Shown: one piece after another, positions 1 through 9,681 of the stretch
Layout: each line of letters starts with the position of its first letter
Position numbering within the stretch: position 1 is the stretch's first letter
Assembly (NCBI RefSeq): GCF_012641395.1
Contig: NZ_JABAIH010000001.1
Span: 62,001-126,000 of the forward strand
Reading direction: 5' to 3'
DNA length: 64,000 nt
From: Rhizobium sp. P32RR-XVIII
GTDB lineage: Bacteria > Pseudomonadota > Alphaproteobacteria > Rhizobiales > Rhizobiaceae
The notes under the pieces: model-generated
The model's input: the letters and a program-made list of their open reading frames with translations, nothing else
Database searches by the model: none
What the model was told of the DNA's origin: nothing
Translations under genes and position numbers: made by a program

Positions 1-894
1 GGCTGGCTGATCCTCGACAAGCCGGTGGATTTCGGCTCGACGGAAGCCGTCTCCAAGATCAAGTGGCTCTTCAAGGCCCAGAAATGCGGCCACGCCGGCA
101 CGCTCGATCCTCTTGCTTCGGGAATGCTGCCGGTAGCGCTCGGCGACGCGACCAAGACCGTTCCCTATGTCATGGACGGCCGCAAGATCTACGAATTCAC
201 GGTAACTTGGGGTGAGGAACGCGCAACGGACGATCTCGAGGGCGATGTGACCCAGAGCTCCGATAAGCGCCCGAGCGAACAGCAGATCCGCGATCTCCTG
301 CCGAAATACACGGGGGTCGTCAGCCAGGTGCCGCCGCAGTTCTCGGCGATCAAGATCGCCGGTGAGCGCGCCTACGATTTGGCGCGCGATGGCGCGGCGG
401 TGGAGATTCCATCCCGTGAAGTCGAGATTTTCCGGCTGACGCTGCTTGCCTGCCCGGATGAGAATACCGCGCATTTCGAAGTAGAATGCGGCAAGGGCAC
501 CTATGTGCGCGCGCTCGCTCGCGACTTGGGCCGCGATTTCGGCTGCTACGGGCATATCTCGGGCCTTCGCCGAACCTTCGTTGCGCCCTTTGCCGAGGAA
601 ACAATGGTACCGCTCGCCGATCTCGTCGCGCTTGAGGCGATCGAGGATGCAGACGAACGCCTTGCCGCACTGGACGCCCTGCTGATTGACACCAGTGAAG
701 CACTCTCCTCGCTGCCGCACCTTGTCGTCAACGATGACCAGGCGCACCGGCTCAAGATGGGCAACCCGATCCTCGTGCGCGGCCGTGATGCACCGGTTGC
801 CGAAAGCGAAGCTTATGCGACGGCGCGTGGCAAGCTGATCGCGATCGGCGAGATCGGCCAGGGGGAATTCCGCCCGAAGCGTGTCTTCGTCTGA
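1..894 (+). CDS. truB: tRNA pseudouridine(55) synthase TruB, 5' end cut by the window
   Basis: Isomerises U55 of tRNAs to pseudouridine in the T loop. The frame is open from base 1 (GWLILDKP), so the start codon and roughly a dozen or more residues lie to the left of the window; 297 residues remain. The TruB signature G-H-A-G-T-L-D-P is at residues 30-37 of the fragment and its Asp36 is the expected nucleophile; the [13 protein letters not shown] segment near residue 167 is also typical of the family. The C-terminal part has the extra domain of the longer bacterial TruB proteins. It sits before rpsO and pnp, the usual bacterial order truB-rpsO-pnp. Confidence 0.96.
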   Translation, partial: GWLILDKPVDFGSTEAVSKIKWLFKAQKCGHAGTLDPLASGMLPVALGDATKTVPYVMDGRKIYEFTVTWGEERATDDLEGDVTQSSDKRPSEQQIRDLLPKYTGVVSQVPPQFSAIKIAGERAYDLARDGAAVEIPSREVEIFRLTLLACPDENTAHFEVECGKGTYVRALARDLGRDFGCYGHISGLRRTFVAPFAEETMVPLADLVALEAIEDADERLAALDALLIDTSEALSSLPHLVVNDDQAHRLKMGNPILVRGRDAPVAESEAYATARGKLIAIGEIGQGEFRPKRVFV

Positions 895-1064
895 GCTTCA
901 GTTCCACCCGCAAGAGGCGTGCCCGGCATGCCTCTTCCCTTTGCTGTCTGAATGGTTTATAGGCAGCGCCAGCATCAGGCAGGCCTGATTGCATTCGCGG
1001 CCGAAGCTGGACGACATCCCGGCTTTTGGCGACTTCATTCTCCTCTCATGGAAAGGAACATCCG

Positions 1065-1334
1065 ATGTCGATTACTGCTGAGCGCAAGACCGCCCTTATC
1101 AAGGAATACGCAACGTTCGAAGGCGACACCGGTTCTCCGGAAGTCCAGGTTGCGATCCTGACCGAGCGGATCAACAACCTCACGGAACACTTCAAGGGCC
1201 ACAAGAAGGACAACCATTCCCGCCGTGGTCTGCTGACAATGGTTTCCAGCCGCCGTTCGCTTCTTGATTACCTCAAGAAGAAGGACGAAAGCCGTTACTC
1301 CAAGCTGATCTCCAGCCTGGGTATCCGCCGCTGA
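1065..1334 (+). CDS. rpsO: 30S ribosomal protein S15
   Basis: S15 is a primary 16S rRNA binding protein of the 30S platform. The product is 89 residues, the standard S15 length, starting MSITAERK and ending with the conserved LISSLGIRR tail. The motif [17 protein letters not shown] is characteristic. An in-frame upstream start at 1026 would add a tail unlike S15; the ATG at 1065 follows a GGAA-type ribosome binding site (1055-1058) and gives the family length, so it is preferred. A strong terminator follows directly at 1342. Confidence 0.97.
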   Translation: MSITAERKTALIKEYATFEGDTGSPEVQVAILTERINNLTEHFKGHKKDNHSRRGLLTMVSSRRSLLDYLKKKDESRYSKLISSLGIRR

Positions 1335-1341
1335 CGGTTTT

Positions 1342-1378
1342 CCGGCGGGCGCTCTTCGGGCGCCCGCCGGATTCTTTT
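1342..1378 (+). terminator. Rho-independent terminator of rpsO
   Basis: An 11-bp perfect GC stem (1342-1352 pairs with 1360-1370) with a 7-nt loop is followed by ATTCTTTT. It lies 7 bases after the rpsO stop and separates rpsO from pnp. Confidence 0.85.
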
Positions 1379-1509
1379 GAGGGTCGAGAACCCCTGAATT
1401 TCTACCGCCGCGCCCTATCTTCGCGTGGAGGAAACACGGCGGACCGGATGGGCCGGTTCTGCCAAACCAACCGTTGACCTGTCATGGGGCAGGATTGCCG
1501 GATGCTTTC

Positions 1510-1555
1510 GACCAAAGTCTTTCAGGAGGCTTTGGTCCGGTTTCTCAGTAAACCG
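1510..1555 (+). promoter_or_regulatory. Two tandem hairpins in the pnp leader
   Basis: Within the 332-base rpsO-pnp gap, GACCAAAG (1510-1517) pairs with CTTTGGTC (1530-1537), and directly after it CGGTTT (1538-1543) pairs with AAACCG (1550-1555). Neither has a U-tract, so they are not terminators. In enteric bacteria pnp mRNA is autoregulated through an RNase III-cut leader hairpin; an equivalent role here is inferred only from position. The rest of the gap shows no ORF that I would support. Confidence 0.5.
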
Positions 1556-1666
1556 AGGATGAAAAGCCTCCCGTTGTCTTGCCCATGATGTGTCACATTA
1601 ATTGCGGTCGACTGTGCGCTGCGCTTCTGGCGATGGCACGCGCTCCCGCATTGAAGGACAAGACAT

Positions 1667-3808
1667 ATGTTCGATACCCATACCGTGGAAATCGAGTGGG
1701 CAGGCCGCCCGCTAAAGCTGGAAACCGGCAAGATCGCCCGTCAGGCTGACGGCGCCGTTCTGGCTACCTACGGCGAAACCGTCGTTCTGGCGACTGTTGT
1801 TTCCGCCAAGGCTCCGAAGGCCGGTCAGGATTTCTTCCCGCTGACCGTCAACTACCAGGAAAAGACCTACGCAGCCGGCAAGATTCCCGGCGGCTATTTC
1901 AAGCGCGAAGGCCGCCCGACCGAAAACGAAACCCTCGTTTCCCGCCTGATCGACCGCCCGATCCGTCCGCTCTTCCCGGAAGGCTACAAGAACGACACGC
2001 AGGTCGTCGTCACCGTCATTCAGCATGACCTGGAAAACAATCCGGACATCCTGTCGATGGTTGCCACTTCGGCCGCCCTGACTCTCTCCGGCGTTCCCTT
2101 CATGGGTCCTGTCGGCGGCGCGCGCGTCGGCTATATCAACGGCGAATACGTCCTGAACCCGCATCTCGACGAGCTGGACGAGTCGGTGCTTGACCTCGTC
2201 GTTGCCGGTACGCACGATGCCGTTCTGATGGTCGAATCCGAAGCCAAGGAACTGAACGAAGACATCATGCTCGGTGCTGTCATGTTCGGTCACCGGGGCT
2301 TCCAGCCGGTTCTCGACGCGATCATCAAGCTTGCCGAAGTGGCTGCCAAGGAGCCGCGCGACTTCCAGCCGGAAGACTATTCCGAACTCGAAGGCGAGAT
2401 GCTGAAGCATTTCGAAACTGAACTTCGCGCCGCCTACAAGAACACGCAGAAGGCTGAGCGCTACGCTGCCGTCGATGCCGTCAAGGCGAAGGTCAAGGCC
2501 CACTTCCTGCCGGAAGAAGGCGAAGCCAAGTACACGGCCGAAGAAGTCGGCGCGATCTTCAAGCATCTGCAGGCGAAGATCGTTCGCTGGAACATTCTCG
2601 ACACCAAGAGCCGCATCGACGGCCGCGACCTGTCGACCGTTCGCCCGATCGTTTCGGAAGTCGGCCTCCTGCCGCGCACCCACGGTTCGGCCCTCTTCAC
2701 CCGCGGTGAAACGCAGGCGATCGTTGTTGCCACGCTCGGCACCGGCGAAGACGAGCAGTATGTCGACAGCCTGACGGGCATGTACAAGGAGCGCTTCCTG
2801 CTCCATTACAACTTCCCTCCCTACTCTGTAGGCGAAACCGGCCGCATGGGCTCCCCGGGCCGCCGCGAAATCGGTCACGGCAAGCTCGCATGGCGCGCTA
2901 TCCGCCCGATGCTGCCGTCTGCCGAACAGTTCCCCTACACGCTGCGCGTCGTCTCCGAGATCACCGAGTCGAATGGCTCGTCCTCGATGGCAACCGTTTG
3001 CGGCACTTCGCTCGCTCTGATGGACGCCGGCGTTCCGTTGGCCAAGCCGGTTGCCGGTATCGCCATGGGCCTGATCCTGGAAGGCGATCGCTTCGCCGTT
3101 CTCTCCGACATTCTCGGTGACGAAGACCACCTCGGCGACATGGACTTCAAGGTCGCTGGTACTGCCGACGGCATCACCTCGCTGCAGATGGACATCAAGA
3201 TCGCCGGTATCACCGAAGAGATCATGAAGGTTGCTCTCAGCCAGGCTCAGGGTGGCCGCACGCATATTCTCGGCGAAATGGCCAAGGCCATCACCGAGAG
3301 CCGTGGCCAACTCGGCGAGTTCGCACCGCGCATCGAAGTCATGAACATTCCGGTCGACAAGATCCGCGAAGTCATCGGCTCCGGCGGCAAGGTCATCCGC
3401 GAAATCGTCGAAAAGACCGGCGCCAAGATCAACATCGAAGACGACGGTACCGTCAAGATCGCTTCGTCCTCCGGTAAGGAAATCGAAGCGGCCCGTAAGT
3501 GGATTCACTCGATCGTCGCCGAACCGGAAGTCGGTCAGATCTATGAAGGCACGGTCGTCAAGACCGCCGACTTCGGCGCCTTCGTCAACTTCTTCGGCGC
3601 CCGCGATGGCCTCGTCCACATCTCGCAGCTTGCTTCCGAGCGCGTTGCCAAGACGCAGGATGTCGTCAAGGAAGGCCAGAAGGTCTGGGTCAAGCTCCTC
3701 GGCTTCGACGAGCGCGGCAAGGTCCGCCTGTCGATGAAGGTCGTCGACCAGGCGACCGGCCAGGAACTCCCGGCTTCCGAAAAGAAGAAGGAAGAAGCGG
3801 CCGAGTAA
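1667..3808 (+). CDS. pnp: Polyribonucleotide nucleotidyltransferase (PNPase)
   Basis: Phosphorolytic 3'-5' exoribonuclease, central to mRNA decay and, in bacteria, part of RNA degradosomes. The 713 residues match the usual 700-715. Order: first RNase PH-like domain from about residue 5, all-alpha linker at about 240-310, second RNase PH-like domain at about 315-540 with the [18 protein letters not shown] region, a KH domain at about 550-615 (the [10 protein letters not shown] loop), and an S1 domain at about 620-695 ([15 protein letters not shown]). The ATG at 1667 follows a GAAGGAC binding site. The tail is rich in Lys and Glu. Confidence 0.97.
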   Translation: MFDTHTVEIEWAGRPLKLETGKIARQADGAVLATYGETVVLATVVSAKAPKAGQDFFPLTVNYQEKTYAAGKIPGGYFKREGRPTENETLVSRLIDRPIRPLFPEGYKNDTQVVVTVIQHDLENNPDILSMVATSAALTLSGVPFMGPVGGARVGYINGEYVLNPHLDELDESVLDLVVAGTHDAVLMVESEAKELNEDIMLGAVMFGHRGFQPVLDAIIKLAEVAAKEPRDFQPEDYSELEGEMLKHFETELRAAYKNTQKAERYAAVDAVKAKVKAHFLPEEGEAKYTAEEVGAIFKHLQAKIVRWNILDTKSRIDGRDLSTVRPIVSEVGLLPRTHGSALFTRGETQAIVVATLGTGEDEQYVDSLTGMYKERFLLHYNFPPYSVGETGRMGSPGRREIGHGKLAWRAIRPMLPSAEQFPYTLRVVSEITESNGSSSMATVCGTSLALMDAGVPLAKPVAGIAMGLILEGDRFAVLSDILGDEDHLGDMDFKVAGTADGITSLQMDIKIAGITEEIMKVALSQAQGGRTHILGEMAKAITESRGQLGEFAPRIEVMNIPVDKIREVIGSGGKVIREIVEKTGAKINIEDDGTVKIASSSGKEIEAARKWIHSIVAEPEVGQIYEGTVVKTADFGAFVNFFGARDGLVHISQLASERVAKTQDVVKEGQKVWVKLLGFDERGKVRLSMKVVDQATGQELPASEKKKEEAAE

Positions 3809-3831
3809 GCCGCACCCTTCCAATCGTTCAT

Positions 3832-3859
3832 GGGCGCGGGAGTTTCCCGCGCCCTTTTT
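3832..3859 (+). terminator. Rho-independent terminator of pnp
   Basis: GGGCGCGGGA (3832-3841) pairs perfectly with TCCCGCGCCC (3845-3854), with a 3-nt loop and then TTTTT. It closes the pnp transcript 23 bases after the stop. Confidence 0.85.
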
Positions 3860-3882
3860 GTATTCGAAGACGAGAAAAGATC

Positions 3883-4899
3883 ATGAGCCGCGAGACGCTG
3901 AAGACCCTGTTCCATCCCTTTGTGACCCGTACCATCGATGCGCCGGGCGAGGGCGAGCGTGTGCTGTTTCTGGGCGCCGAAGCAGGCTTTGCGCGGCCGG
4001 AAGGGTTTGCCGCCTCGCTGAGCGCCGTTCAGGGCTTCCGGCCGCTCTACAGGCAACTGCTGTCGCAGCGTATCGAAACATCGCCTGAGATCGAAGGCGA
4101 CGACTATGATGCGGCTCTCGTGCTCTGCACCAAGCACAAGGGCGAGAACGAGGCCAACATCGCTGCAGCGCTTTCCCGCGTTAAGGTGGGTGGCCTGATC
4201 GTTGTCGCCGGCGGCAAGGAAGACGGTATCCAGCCACTGCGCAAGCGTATGGAGGGCTTCGGCCTCGATATTGAACACATGCCGAAATATCACGGCGTCG
4301 CCTTCTGGTTCGTTCGTCCCGAAGATGTCAACGAGGCCTTGGCGAAGCTCGCCAAGGCACCTGTCCGCGTCGACGGGCGCTTCATCGCCTCGTCAGGCAT
4401 GTTCTCGCACGACCGCATTGACGACGGCTCGGAGCTGCTTGCATCGCGCCTGCCGACGGATTTCACGGGCGACGCAGCCGATTTCGGCGCCGGTTGGGGT
4501 TATCTGTCGGCCGAGCTTGCCGAGAAGTCGCCGAAGCTCGAGCGGATCGACCTTTATGAGGCCAATTACGCCTCCCTGGAGGCTGCGAAGGGCAATCTGG
4601 CAGAGAACTGCCCTGACGCGCCAGCGCGCTTCTTCTGGCACGATCTGGCGGCTGAACCGGTCAAGGACAAGTACGACCTGATCGTCATGAACCCGCCATT
4701 CCACGAAAGCCATGCGGCCGAGCCCTCGCTCGGTCAGGCGATGATCAAGACCGCCGCCTCATCCCTGCGCGGCGGTGGCCGCCTGATGCTCGTCGCCAAT
4801 CGCGGCCTGCCCTATGAGGCTGTGCTTGCCGCAAACTTCAAGGAGAGCGGCGAGACCTGCCGCAACGCGCGCTTCAAGGTGCTGTGGGCGAAGAAGTAA
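3883..4899 (+). CDS. rsmC: RsmC-like class I SAM-dependent rRNA methyltransferase
   Basis: Probably methylates a guanine N2 of 16S rRNA (RsmC makes m2G1207 in E. coli). The 338 residues form the RsmC/RlmG two-domain layout: a degenerate N-terminal methyltransferase-like half (to about residue 160) and an active C-terminal half with a SAM-binding motif DFGAGWGYLSAELA (about 203-216) and the catalytic N-P-P-F-H at about 270-274, diagnostic of N2-guanine methyltransferases. It lies 23 bases after the pnp terminator and converges on hicB with only 4 bases between the stops. The exact target nucleotide cannot be read from sequence. Confidence 0.82.
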   Translation: MSRETLKTLFHPFVTRTIDAPGEGERVLFLGAEAGFARPEGFAASLSAVQGFRPLYRQLLSQRIETSPEIEGDDYDAALVLCTKHKGENEANIAAALSRVKVGGLIVVAGGKEDGIQPLRKRMEGFGLDIEHMPKYHGVAFWFVRPEDVNEALAKLAKAPVRVDGRFIASSGMFSHDRIDDGSELLASRLPTDFTGDAADFGAGWGYLSAELAEKSPKLERIDLYEANYASLEAAKGNLAENCPDAPARFFWHDLAAEPVKDKYDLIVMNPPFHESHAAEPSLGQAMIKTAASSLRGGGRLMLVANRGLPYEAVLAANFKESGETCRNARFKVLWAKK

Positions 4900-4903
4900 G
4901 ACG

Positions 4904-5299
4904 CTACGCGGCTTCTATTTCCTTGCGGGCTGCGCTCGCGAGGAAAGCCGAACGGGTCAAGCCCCGCTCTTTGGCGGCAGCGTCGATTGCGTCAAGCATG
5001 CCCTTTTCAAAGGTCACGTTCGCGCGCACGATCCGGGTCTCGTCCTCGATGAACGGGACGCGCGTCAGGAATGCACCGGCTGCAAGTTGCTCGCGAACAT
5101 CTGCGCGGCTGCTCACGGCTTCAAAGGATGAGGGCGTTGGAAGCGCGTCGTCTTCAGCCCACAGCCTCAAGGCTTCGATCGCATTTGCGGTGAGGTCGTC
5201 CTCGACGTCTGCGGCGGAAAACACCGACGGCAGGTCAGGGAAGCTGATCCCAAACGCGCTGTTTTCGTCTTTGTGAACGAGAGCGATGAAATATTTCAT
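4904..5299 (-). CDS. hicB: HicB-type antitoxin
   Basis: Antitoxin of a type II hicAB module. The 131 residues start MKYFIALVHKD and have the partial RNase H-like HicB fold (GISFPDLPSVFSAADVEDD) followed by a C-terminal helix-rich tail (ITAL-type segment VTFEKGMLDAIDAAAKERGLTRSAFL) that looks like a ribbon-helix-helix DNA-binding domain, so autoregulation is expected. It is 10 bases downstream of hicA on the same strand. HicB neutralises HicA, an mRNA interferase. Confidence 0.87.
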   Translation of the reverse strand: MKYFIALVHKDENSAFGISFPDLPSVFSAADVEDDLTANAIEALRLWAEDDALPTPSSFEAVSSRADVREQLAAGAFLTRVPFIEDETRIVRANVTFEKGMLDAIDAAAKERGLTRSAFLASAARKEIEAA

Positions 5300-5309
5300 C
5301 GGTTGCTCC

Positions 5310-5492
5310 TCATGCCCATCCGGCTTGCTTAGCTATTGCGAGCGCCGTACCCACCGGCAGATCTTTCTTCGGGTGCGGCACGATGATCGTTCGATCGCCC
5401 TTTCTGAATTTGTGGTGCGATCCCTTTATGGAAACGAGCTCAAAGCCCTCGCGTTTGAGGCGCGAAATGATCTTTTGGCTGTTTCGCGCCAT
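5310..5492 (-). CDS. hicA: HicA-type mRNA interferase toxin
   Basis: A 60-residue double-stranded-RNA-binding-fold toxin. The family hallmark is the catalytic His in G-S-H-H-K-F (residues 24-29), followed by the basic strand RKGDRTIIVPHPKKDLPVGT and the ending LAIAKQAGW. The order toxin then antitoxin is the usual hicAB order. A good promoter (TTGCTG, 17-bp spacer, TATATT) lies 20 bases upstream. It is complete, with an intact catalytic His, so the module is probably functional. Confidence 0.88.
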   Translation of the reverse strand: MARNSQKIISRLKREGFELVSIKGSHHKFRKGDRTIIVPHPKKDLPVGTALAIAKQAGWA

Positions 5493-5509
5493 GCGTGCTC
5501 CCCACCCAA

Positions 5510-5541
5510 GGCAATATATGCCGCAACCGCAGAAACAGCAA
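5510..5541 (-). promoter_or_regulatory. hicAB promoter with palindrome over the -10 box
   Basis: On the minus strand TTGCTG (5541-5536) and TATATT (5518-5513) are separated by 17 bp, near the sigma-70 optimum. The inverted repeat GGCA-N5-TGCC (5510-5522) covers the -10 box, a natural site for HicB repression. The role is inferred from position. Confidence 0.55.
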
Positions 5542-5571
5542 GGGCGTGCGCATTATGATGCGCACGCCCTT
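5540..5571. terminator. 14-bp perfect stem-loop between fabI and hicA
   Basis: AAGGGCGTGCGCAT (5540-5553) pairs perfectly with 5558-5571, with a 4-nt loop. It lies 24 bases past the fabI stop and is probably the fabI 3' end, although no good U-tract follows on either strand. It also abuts the hicA -35 box. Confidence 0.5.
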
Positions 5572-5594
5572 CACGGTTCGATTTAGTTTTGATC

Positions 5595-6401
5595 TTACTC
5601 GACATCCGCTGTGCGTAGCGTTTCGAGTGTCGGCATCGAGGTGATGTTGTAGCCAGCATCGACGAAGTGGATCTCGCCGGTAACACCTGTGGACAGATCC
5701 GACAGCAGGTAGAGCGCGGAATTGCCGACCTGATCGATGCTTACGGTCTTGCGGAGCGGCGCGTTGCGCTGGTTCCACGAGAGGATCGCGCGCGCATCCG
5801 AGATACCGGCGCCTGCGAGTGTCCGGATCGGGCCTGCGGAGATCGCGTTGACGCGGATGCCGCGCGGGCCGTAATCGGCGGCGAGATAACGGACGGACGC
5901 TTCGAGCGCTGCCTTTGCTACGCCCATGACGTTGTAGTTGGGGATGACGCGCGTCGACCCGTTATAGGTCAGCGTCAGCATCGAGCCGCCCTCGTTCATC
6001 AGCGGCGCGCAGCGCTTGGCGATTTCCGTGAACGAGAAGCAGGAGATCACCATCGTGCGGCTGAAATTTTCGCGGGTGGTGTCTGCGTAAAGACCCTTCA
6101 GCTCGTTCTTGTCGGAAAAGCCGATGGCATGGACGATGAAATCCAGCTTGCCCCAGCGCTCCTTGATCGCCTCGACGACGCCATCAACCGAGGCGATGTC
6201 GTCCACGTCGCAGGGTACGATGAAATCCGATCCGGTTTCAGCCGCCAGTGGCTTCACCCGCTTGCCAAGGGCTTCGCCTTGGTAGGTGAACGCGAGCTCT
6301 GCGCCTTGGGCCGCGAGCGCCTTTGATATGCCCCATGCGATAGAATGGTTGTTTGCGACGCCCATGATGAGCCCGCGCTTACCGTGCATTATTCCTGCCA
6401 T
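5595..6401 (-). CDS. fabI: Enoyl-[acyl-carrier-protein] reductase (NADH), FabI type
   Basis: Reduces trans-2-enoyl-ACP in the last step of each fatty-acid elongation cycle. The 268-residue product is an SDR enzyme with the divergent FabI cofactor loop GVANNHSIAWGISKALA near the N-terminus and the FabI-type catalytic Tyr-x6-Lys (Y-N-V-M-G-V-A-K). The ATG at 6401 is preferred over an in-frame start at 6476, which would run well into fabB and add a low-complexity tail. It starts 4 bases after the fabB stop, so fabA-fabB-fabI read as one operon. Confidence 0.93.
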   Translation of the reverse strand: MAGIMHGKRGLIMGVANNHSIAWGISKALAAQGAELAFTYQGEALGKRVKPLAAETGSDFIVPCDVDDIASVDGVVEAIKERWGKLDFIVHAIGFSDKNELKGLYADTTRENFSRTMVISCFSFTEIAKRCAPLMNEGGSMLTLTYNGSTRVIPNYNVMGVAKAALEASVRYLAADYGPRGIRVNAISAGPIRTLAGAGISDARAILSWNQRNAPLRKTVSIDQVGNSALYLLSDLSTGVTGEIHFVDAGYNITSMPTLETLRTADVE

Positions 6402-6405
6402 GTTA

Positions 6406-7629
6406 TTATCCGTTGTAGCGCTGGAAGACGAGCGTGGCGTTGGTACCGCCGAAGCCGAAGGAGTTGGAGAGAGCAATATCTACCTTGGCATTGTCGATGC
6501 GCTTGCGAACGATCGGCACGCCCTCGAATTCCGGATCGAGTTCCGTGATGTGGGCGCTTTCGCCGATGAAGCCTTCCTGCATCATGAGAAGCGAGTAGAT
6601 CGATTCCTGAACGCCGGCAGCCCCGAGCGAGTGGCCGGTCAGCGACTTGGTCGACTGGATGTGAGGGATCCTGTCGCCGAAAACTTCCCGGATCGCGCCA
6701 ATTTCCTTGCTGTCACCCACCGGCGTCGAGGTGCCGTGCGTGTTGATGTAGTCAACGTTGCCTCTGACGGTGGAAAGCGCCTGACGCATGCACCGCACCG
6801 CACCCTCTCCCGAGGGAGCAACCATGTCGTAGCCATCCGAGGTCGCACCGTAGCCGACGATCTCGGCGTAGATCTTGGCGCCGCGCGCCTTGGCATGTTC
6901 CAGTTCTTCGAGCACGAGAACGCCTGCACCGCCGGCGATCACAAAGCCGTCGCGGCTGACGTCATAGGCGCGCGAGGCACTTTCCGGCGTATCGTTGTAC
7001 TTGGAGGACATCGCACCCATGGCGTCGAAGAGGTTGGACATGGTCCAGTCGAGGTCTTCGTGGCCACCGGCGAACATCACGTCCTGCTTGCCCCACTGGA
7101 TCATTTCCGTGGCGTTGCCGATGCAGTGCGCGGACGTCGAGCAGGCCGAGGAGATCGAATAGTTGACGCCGTGGATCTTGAACCAGGTTGCAAGCGTTGC
7201 CGATGCCGTGGACGACATTGCCTTGGGAACGGCAAACGGGCCGATGCGCTTGGGGCTGTTGTTCTTAATGGTGATCTCGGCGGCTTCGATCAGGGTGCGG
7301 GTGGACGGCCCACCGGAGCCCATGATGATGCCAGTGCGTTCGTTGCCGCTCACCATGGACTCCTCGAGACCGGAATCGGCGATCGCCTGCTTCATGGCGA
7401 CATGGTTCCAGGCACCGCCCTGCGACAGGAACCGCATGGCTCGGCGGTCGACGAGGTCGGTGGGGTCGAGGCTCGGGCGGCCCCAGACGTGGCATTTGAA
7501 GCCATGCTCTGCAAAATCGTTGGAGAAGGAAATGCCTGACTTGGCGTCGCGCAGCGAGGCGGTGACTTCCGCAGCATCATTGCCGATCGAGGACACTATA
7601 CCCAGACCCGTGACAACTACCCGTCTCAT
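6406..7629 (-). CDS. fabB: 3-oxoacyl-[ACP] synthase I
   Basis: Condensing enzyme that elongates the cis-3-decenoyl-ACP made by FabA, so it is needed for unsaturated fatty acids. The 407 residues carry the Cys-His-His triad of KAS I/II: Cys in [10 protein letters not shown], His in [11 protein letters not shown] and His in [12 protein letters not shown]. Its place directly between fabA and fabI argues for FabB rather than FabF. The fabA-fabB gap is 59 bases. Confidence 0.94.
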   Translation of the reverse strand: MRRVVVTGLGIVSSIGNDAAEVTASLRDAKSGISFSNDFAEHGFKCHVWGRPSLDPTDLVDRRAMRFLSQGGAWNHVAMKQAIADSGLEESMVSGNERTGIIMGSGGPSTRTLIEAAEITIKNNSPKRIGPFAVPKAMSSTASATLATWFKIHGVNYSISSACSTSAHCIGNATEMIQWGKQDVMFAGGHEDLDWTMSNLFDAMGAMSSKYNDTPESASRAYDVSRDGFVIAGGAGVLVLEELEHAKARGAKIYAEIVGYGATSDGYDMVAPSGEGAVRCMRQALSTVRGNVDYINTHGTSTPVGDSKEIGAIREVFGDRIPHIQSTKSLTGHSLGAAGVQESIYSLLMMQEGFIGESAHITELDPEFEGVPIVRKRIDNAKVDIALSNSFGFGGTNATLVFQRYNG

Positions 7630-7688
7630 CGTTTCAACCTTTTCATTGTTTTATTCGTGAAGGAGCCGGGCCGTTCCGCCCGGAGCGA

Positions 7689-8204
7689 TCATGCGACTTT
7701 GTCTTGGAAAAGTCCGACGCGCAGATCGGTCGCCTTGTAGATTTCTTCGCCATCCGCCTTCATCCAGCCGTCGGCGATGCCGAGCACGAGGCGGCCGCGC
7801 ATGACGCGCTTGAAGTCGATCCCATATTCGACCAGCTTGGTCTTTGGCGTCACCATGCCGGTAAACTTCACTTCGCCGGTCGAGATCGCCCGGCCCTTGC
7901 CGGGTTCGCCCAACCAGCCGAGGAAGAAGCCCGTCAGCTGCCACATGGCATCGAGGCCGAGGCAGCCAGGCATCACGGGATCGCCCATGAAGTGGCAGGG
8001 AAAGAACCACAGGTCCGGCGTGATGTCGAACTCGGCGCGTACGAAACCTTTGCCATGTGGTCCCCCCTCTTCGGAAATCTGCGTGATGCGATGGAACATC
8101 AGCATGGGCGGCAGCGGCAGCTGCGCATTGCCCGGGCCGAACATTTCGCCGCGGCCGCAAGTCAGGATTTCCTCATAGGTGAAGCTGGATTGTTTCGTTG
8201 TCAT
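7689..8204 (-). CDS. fabA: 3-hydroxyacyl-[ACP] dehydratase/isomerase
   Basis: Dehydrates 3-hydroxydecanoyl-ACP and isomerises the product, the branch point to unsaturated fatty acids. The 171 residues match E. coli FabA in length. The hot-dog fold active site is visible: His in [11 protein letters not shown] and Asp in [11 protein letters not shown]. It is the first gene of the fabA-fabB-fabI operon, divergent from irr across 302 bases. That gap shows no ORF with a normal start and no operator I can name. Confidence 0.95.
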   Translation of the reverse strand: MTTKQSSFTYEEILTCGRGEMFGPGNAQLPLPPMLMFHRITQISEEGGPHGKGFVRAEFDITPDLWFFPCHFMGDPVMPGCLGLDAMWQLTGFFLGWLGEPGKGRAISTGEVKFTGMVTPKTKLVEYGIDFKRVMRGRLVLGIADGWMKADGEEIYKATDLRVGLFQDKVA

Positions 8205-8506
8205 GAAAATTCTGTTCCCCCGCCACGAGCCGATGGATGTGAGTGTTTAGTCCAAGTTCAAAGGAAAATGAAGCATAAGCATGGCTGGGTTCACCTCCCT
8301 GTCCTCAACTAATCTGTTGCGTTATTTGGTGGTCGCATACAGGAAGGCTAGGGCTGCTGCCAGACCCAATTGCGTCAGAAGCCCGATTTTCCGGCGTTTC
8401 AGGGTCCATTGTCCCCATCGAAGCTATTGAAACGCTTCGGCGCAAAAGTTATATGGCTTAAAGAAACCTGATTGATTGACGCTAGAATAACCGGAGTTCC
8501 TCCCTG

Positions 8507-8923
8507 ATGGCGGCTGAAGCGCCGATTGCTATCGAAGCCAGACTGCGCTGCGCGGGCCTGCGGCCGACCCGCCAGCGCGTTGCGCTCGGCGATCTTCTCT
8601 TTGCAAAGGGCGACCGGCATCTGACGGTCGAGGAGCTGCACGAAGAAGCAGTGGCTGCAGGCGTGCCGGTTTCCCTGGCGACGGTCTACAACACGCTGCA
8701 CCAGTTTACCGAAGCGGGCATGATCCGCGTTCTCGCCGTCGAGAGCGCCAAGACCTATTTCGACACCAACGTCTCCGATCACCACCATTTCTTCGTCGAA
8801 GGCGAAAACGAAGTGCTGGATATTCCGGTCAGCAACCTGACGATCGACAATCTGCCGGAGCCGCCCGAGGGCATGGAAATCGCCCACGTCGACGTGGTGA
8901 TTCGCCTGCGGTCGAAGCGCTGA
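8507..8923 (+). CDS. irr: Iron response regulator Irr (Fur family)
   Basis: Global regulator of iron and haem genes in rhizobia, acting when iron is short. The 138-residue Fur-family protein has the winged helix (RPTRQRVALGDLLF, then VSLATVYNTLHQFTEAGMIRVL) and the Irr-type histidine cluster D-H-H-H-F-F. The haem regulatory motif GCPWHD of Bradyrhizobium Irr is absent, as is known for Rhizobium Irr proteins. The fabIBA-irr arrangement recurs in Rhizobiaceae. It starts at ATG 8507; a short GAGT-type sequence precedes it. Confidence 0.9.
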   Translation: MAAEAPIAIEARLRCAGLRPTRQRVALGDLLFAKGDRHLTVEELHEEAVAAGVPVSLATVYNTLHQFTEAGMIRVLAVESAKTYFDTNVSDHHHFFVEGENEVLDIPVSNLTIDNLPEPPEGMEIAHVDVVIRLRSKR

Positions 8924-8927
8924 TTTT

Positions 8928-9563
8928 TCACATCACATCATCAGGGTGACGTCCGGGCTTGTGCCTGTAGACAGGGAACGTCCAGCCGAACCATAAGGCC
9001 CCGCCGCGCACCGCGAAGGCGGCGACAACGCCGATAGCCGAAGCTATGTAGAGCGACAGGCCGAGTTCGGTCGCTCCGGTAAAGACGCCCGCGCCGACAA
9101 GCGCCGCTGTAATATAGATCTCGGGCCTGAGAAGCACCGAAGGTTCGTTGGCCAGCAGATCGCGCAGGATGCCTCCGAACGTGGCCGTCAATGTGCCGGT
9201 CACCAGTGCGATCGTCAGCGAGCCGGTCGCGGCAAGACCCTTGGCCGCACCCATGACGCAATAGGCGGAAAGGCCTACCGCATCGAGCCAGATGAGGAGG
9301 CGATAGCGCGACTCCACCAGATGCGCCGTGAAGAAGACCACAATACCCATCGCACAGCAGATGACGATATAGTTGGGGTTCAGCACCCAGAAGACCGGCA
9401 CGCGGCCGAGTACGATGTCGCGCACCGTTCCGCCGCCTGTGCCCGTCACCATTGCGAAGAAAAGAAAGCCGATCAGGTCGAGCTGCTTGCGCGAGGCAGC
9501 GAGTGCGCCCGTTGCCGCAAAGAGCGCGACGCCGGCATAATCGAGATAGACAAGCAGAGACAT
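8928..9563 (-). CDS. TRIC/UPF0126 family membrane channel
   Basis: A 211-residue inner membrane protein with about seven hydrophobic segments. It shows the internal duplication of the family: each half carries a Gly-Gly-x-x-Arg-Asp motif (GGGTVRDIVLG near residue 45 and GGILRDLLANEPSVL near 130). Bacterial members form trimeric cation channels; substrate here is unknown. The ATG at 9563 (MSLLVYLDYAGVALFA) is preferred to a GTG at 9605. It converges on irr with only a 4-base gap. Confidence 0.82.
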   Translation of the reverse strand: MSLLVYLDYAGVALFAATGALAASRKQLDLIGFLFFAMVTGTGGGTVRDIVLGRVPVFWVLNPNYIVICCAMGIVVFFTAHLVESRYRLLIWLDAVGLSAYCVMGAAKGLAATGSLTIALVTGTLTATFGGILRDLLANEPSVLLRPEIYITAALVGAGVFTGATELGLSLYIASAIGVVAAFAVRGGALWFGWTFPVYRHKPGRHPDDVM

Positions 9564-9681
9564 GGTCGGACCCCAAAGCCGGCAGACGATGACAAACTGA
9601 ATCACGGCGGCAAGGGCGGCGCAAGGCGGATACTCCAGAATGCGCGGCTGTCAGCGTCAAACCGCCCAAAAGAGGAAAGCC

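Noticed and set aside
1712-3823. A 703-codon open frame antisense to pnp
   Set aside because: It mirrors the codon bias of pnp on the other strand; the predicted product is low-complexity and acidic with no recognisable domain.
8314-8410. Minus-strand open stretch of about 33 codons between fabA and irr encoding a basic then hydrophobic peptide
   Set aside because: The frame has no ATG, GTG or TTG start between its upstream stop codon and the hydrophobic part, and no ribosome-binding site.
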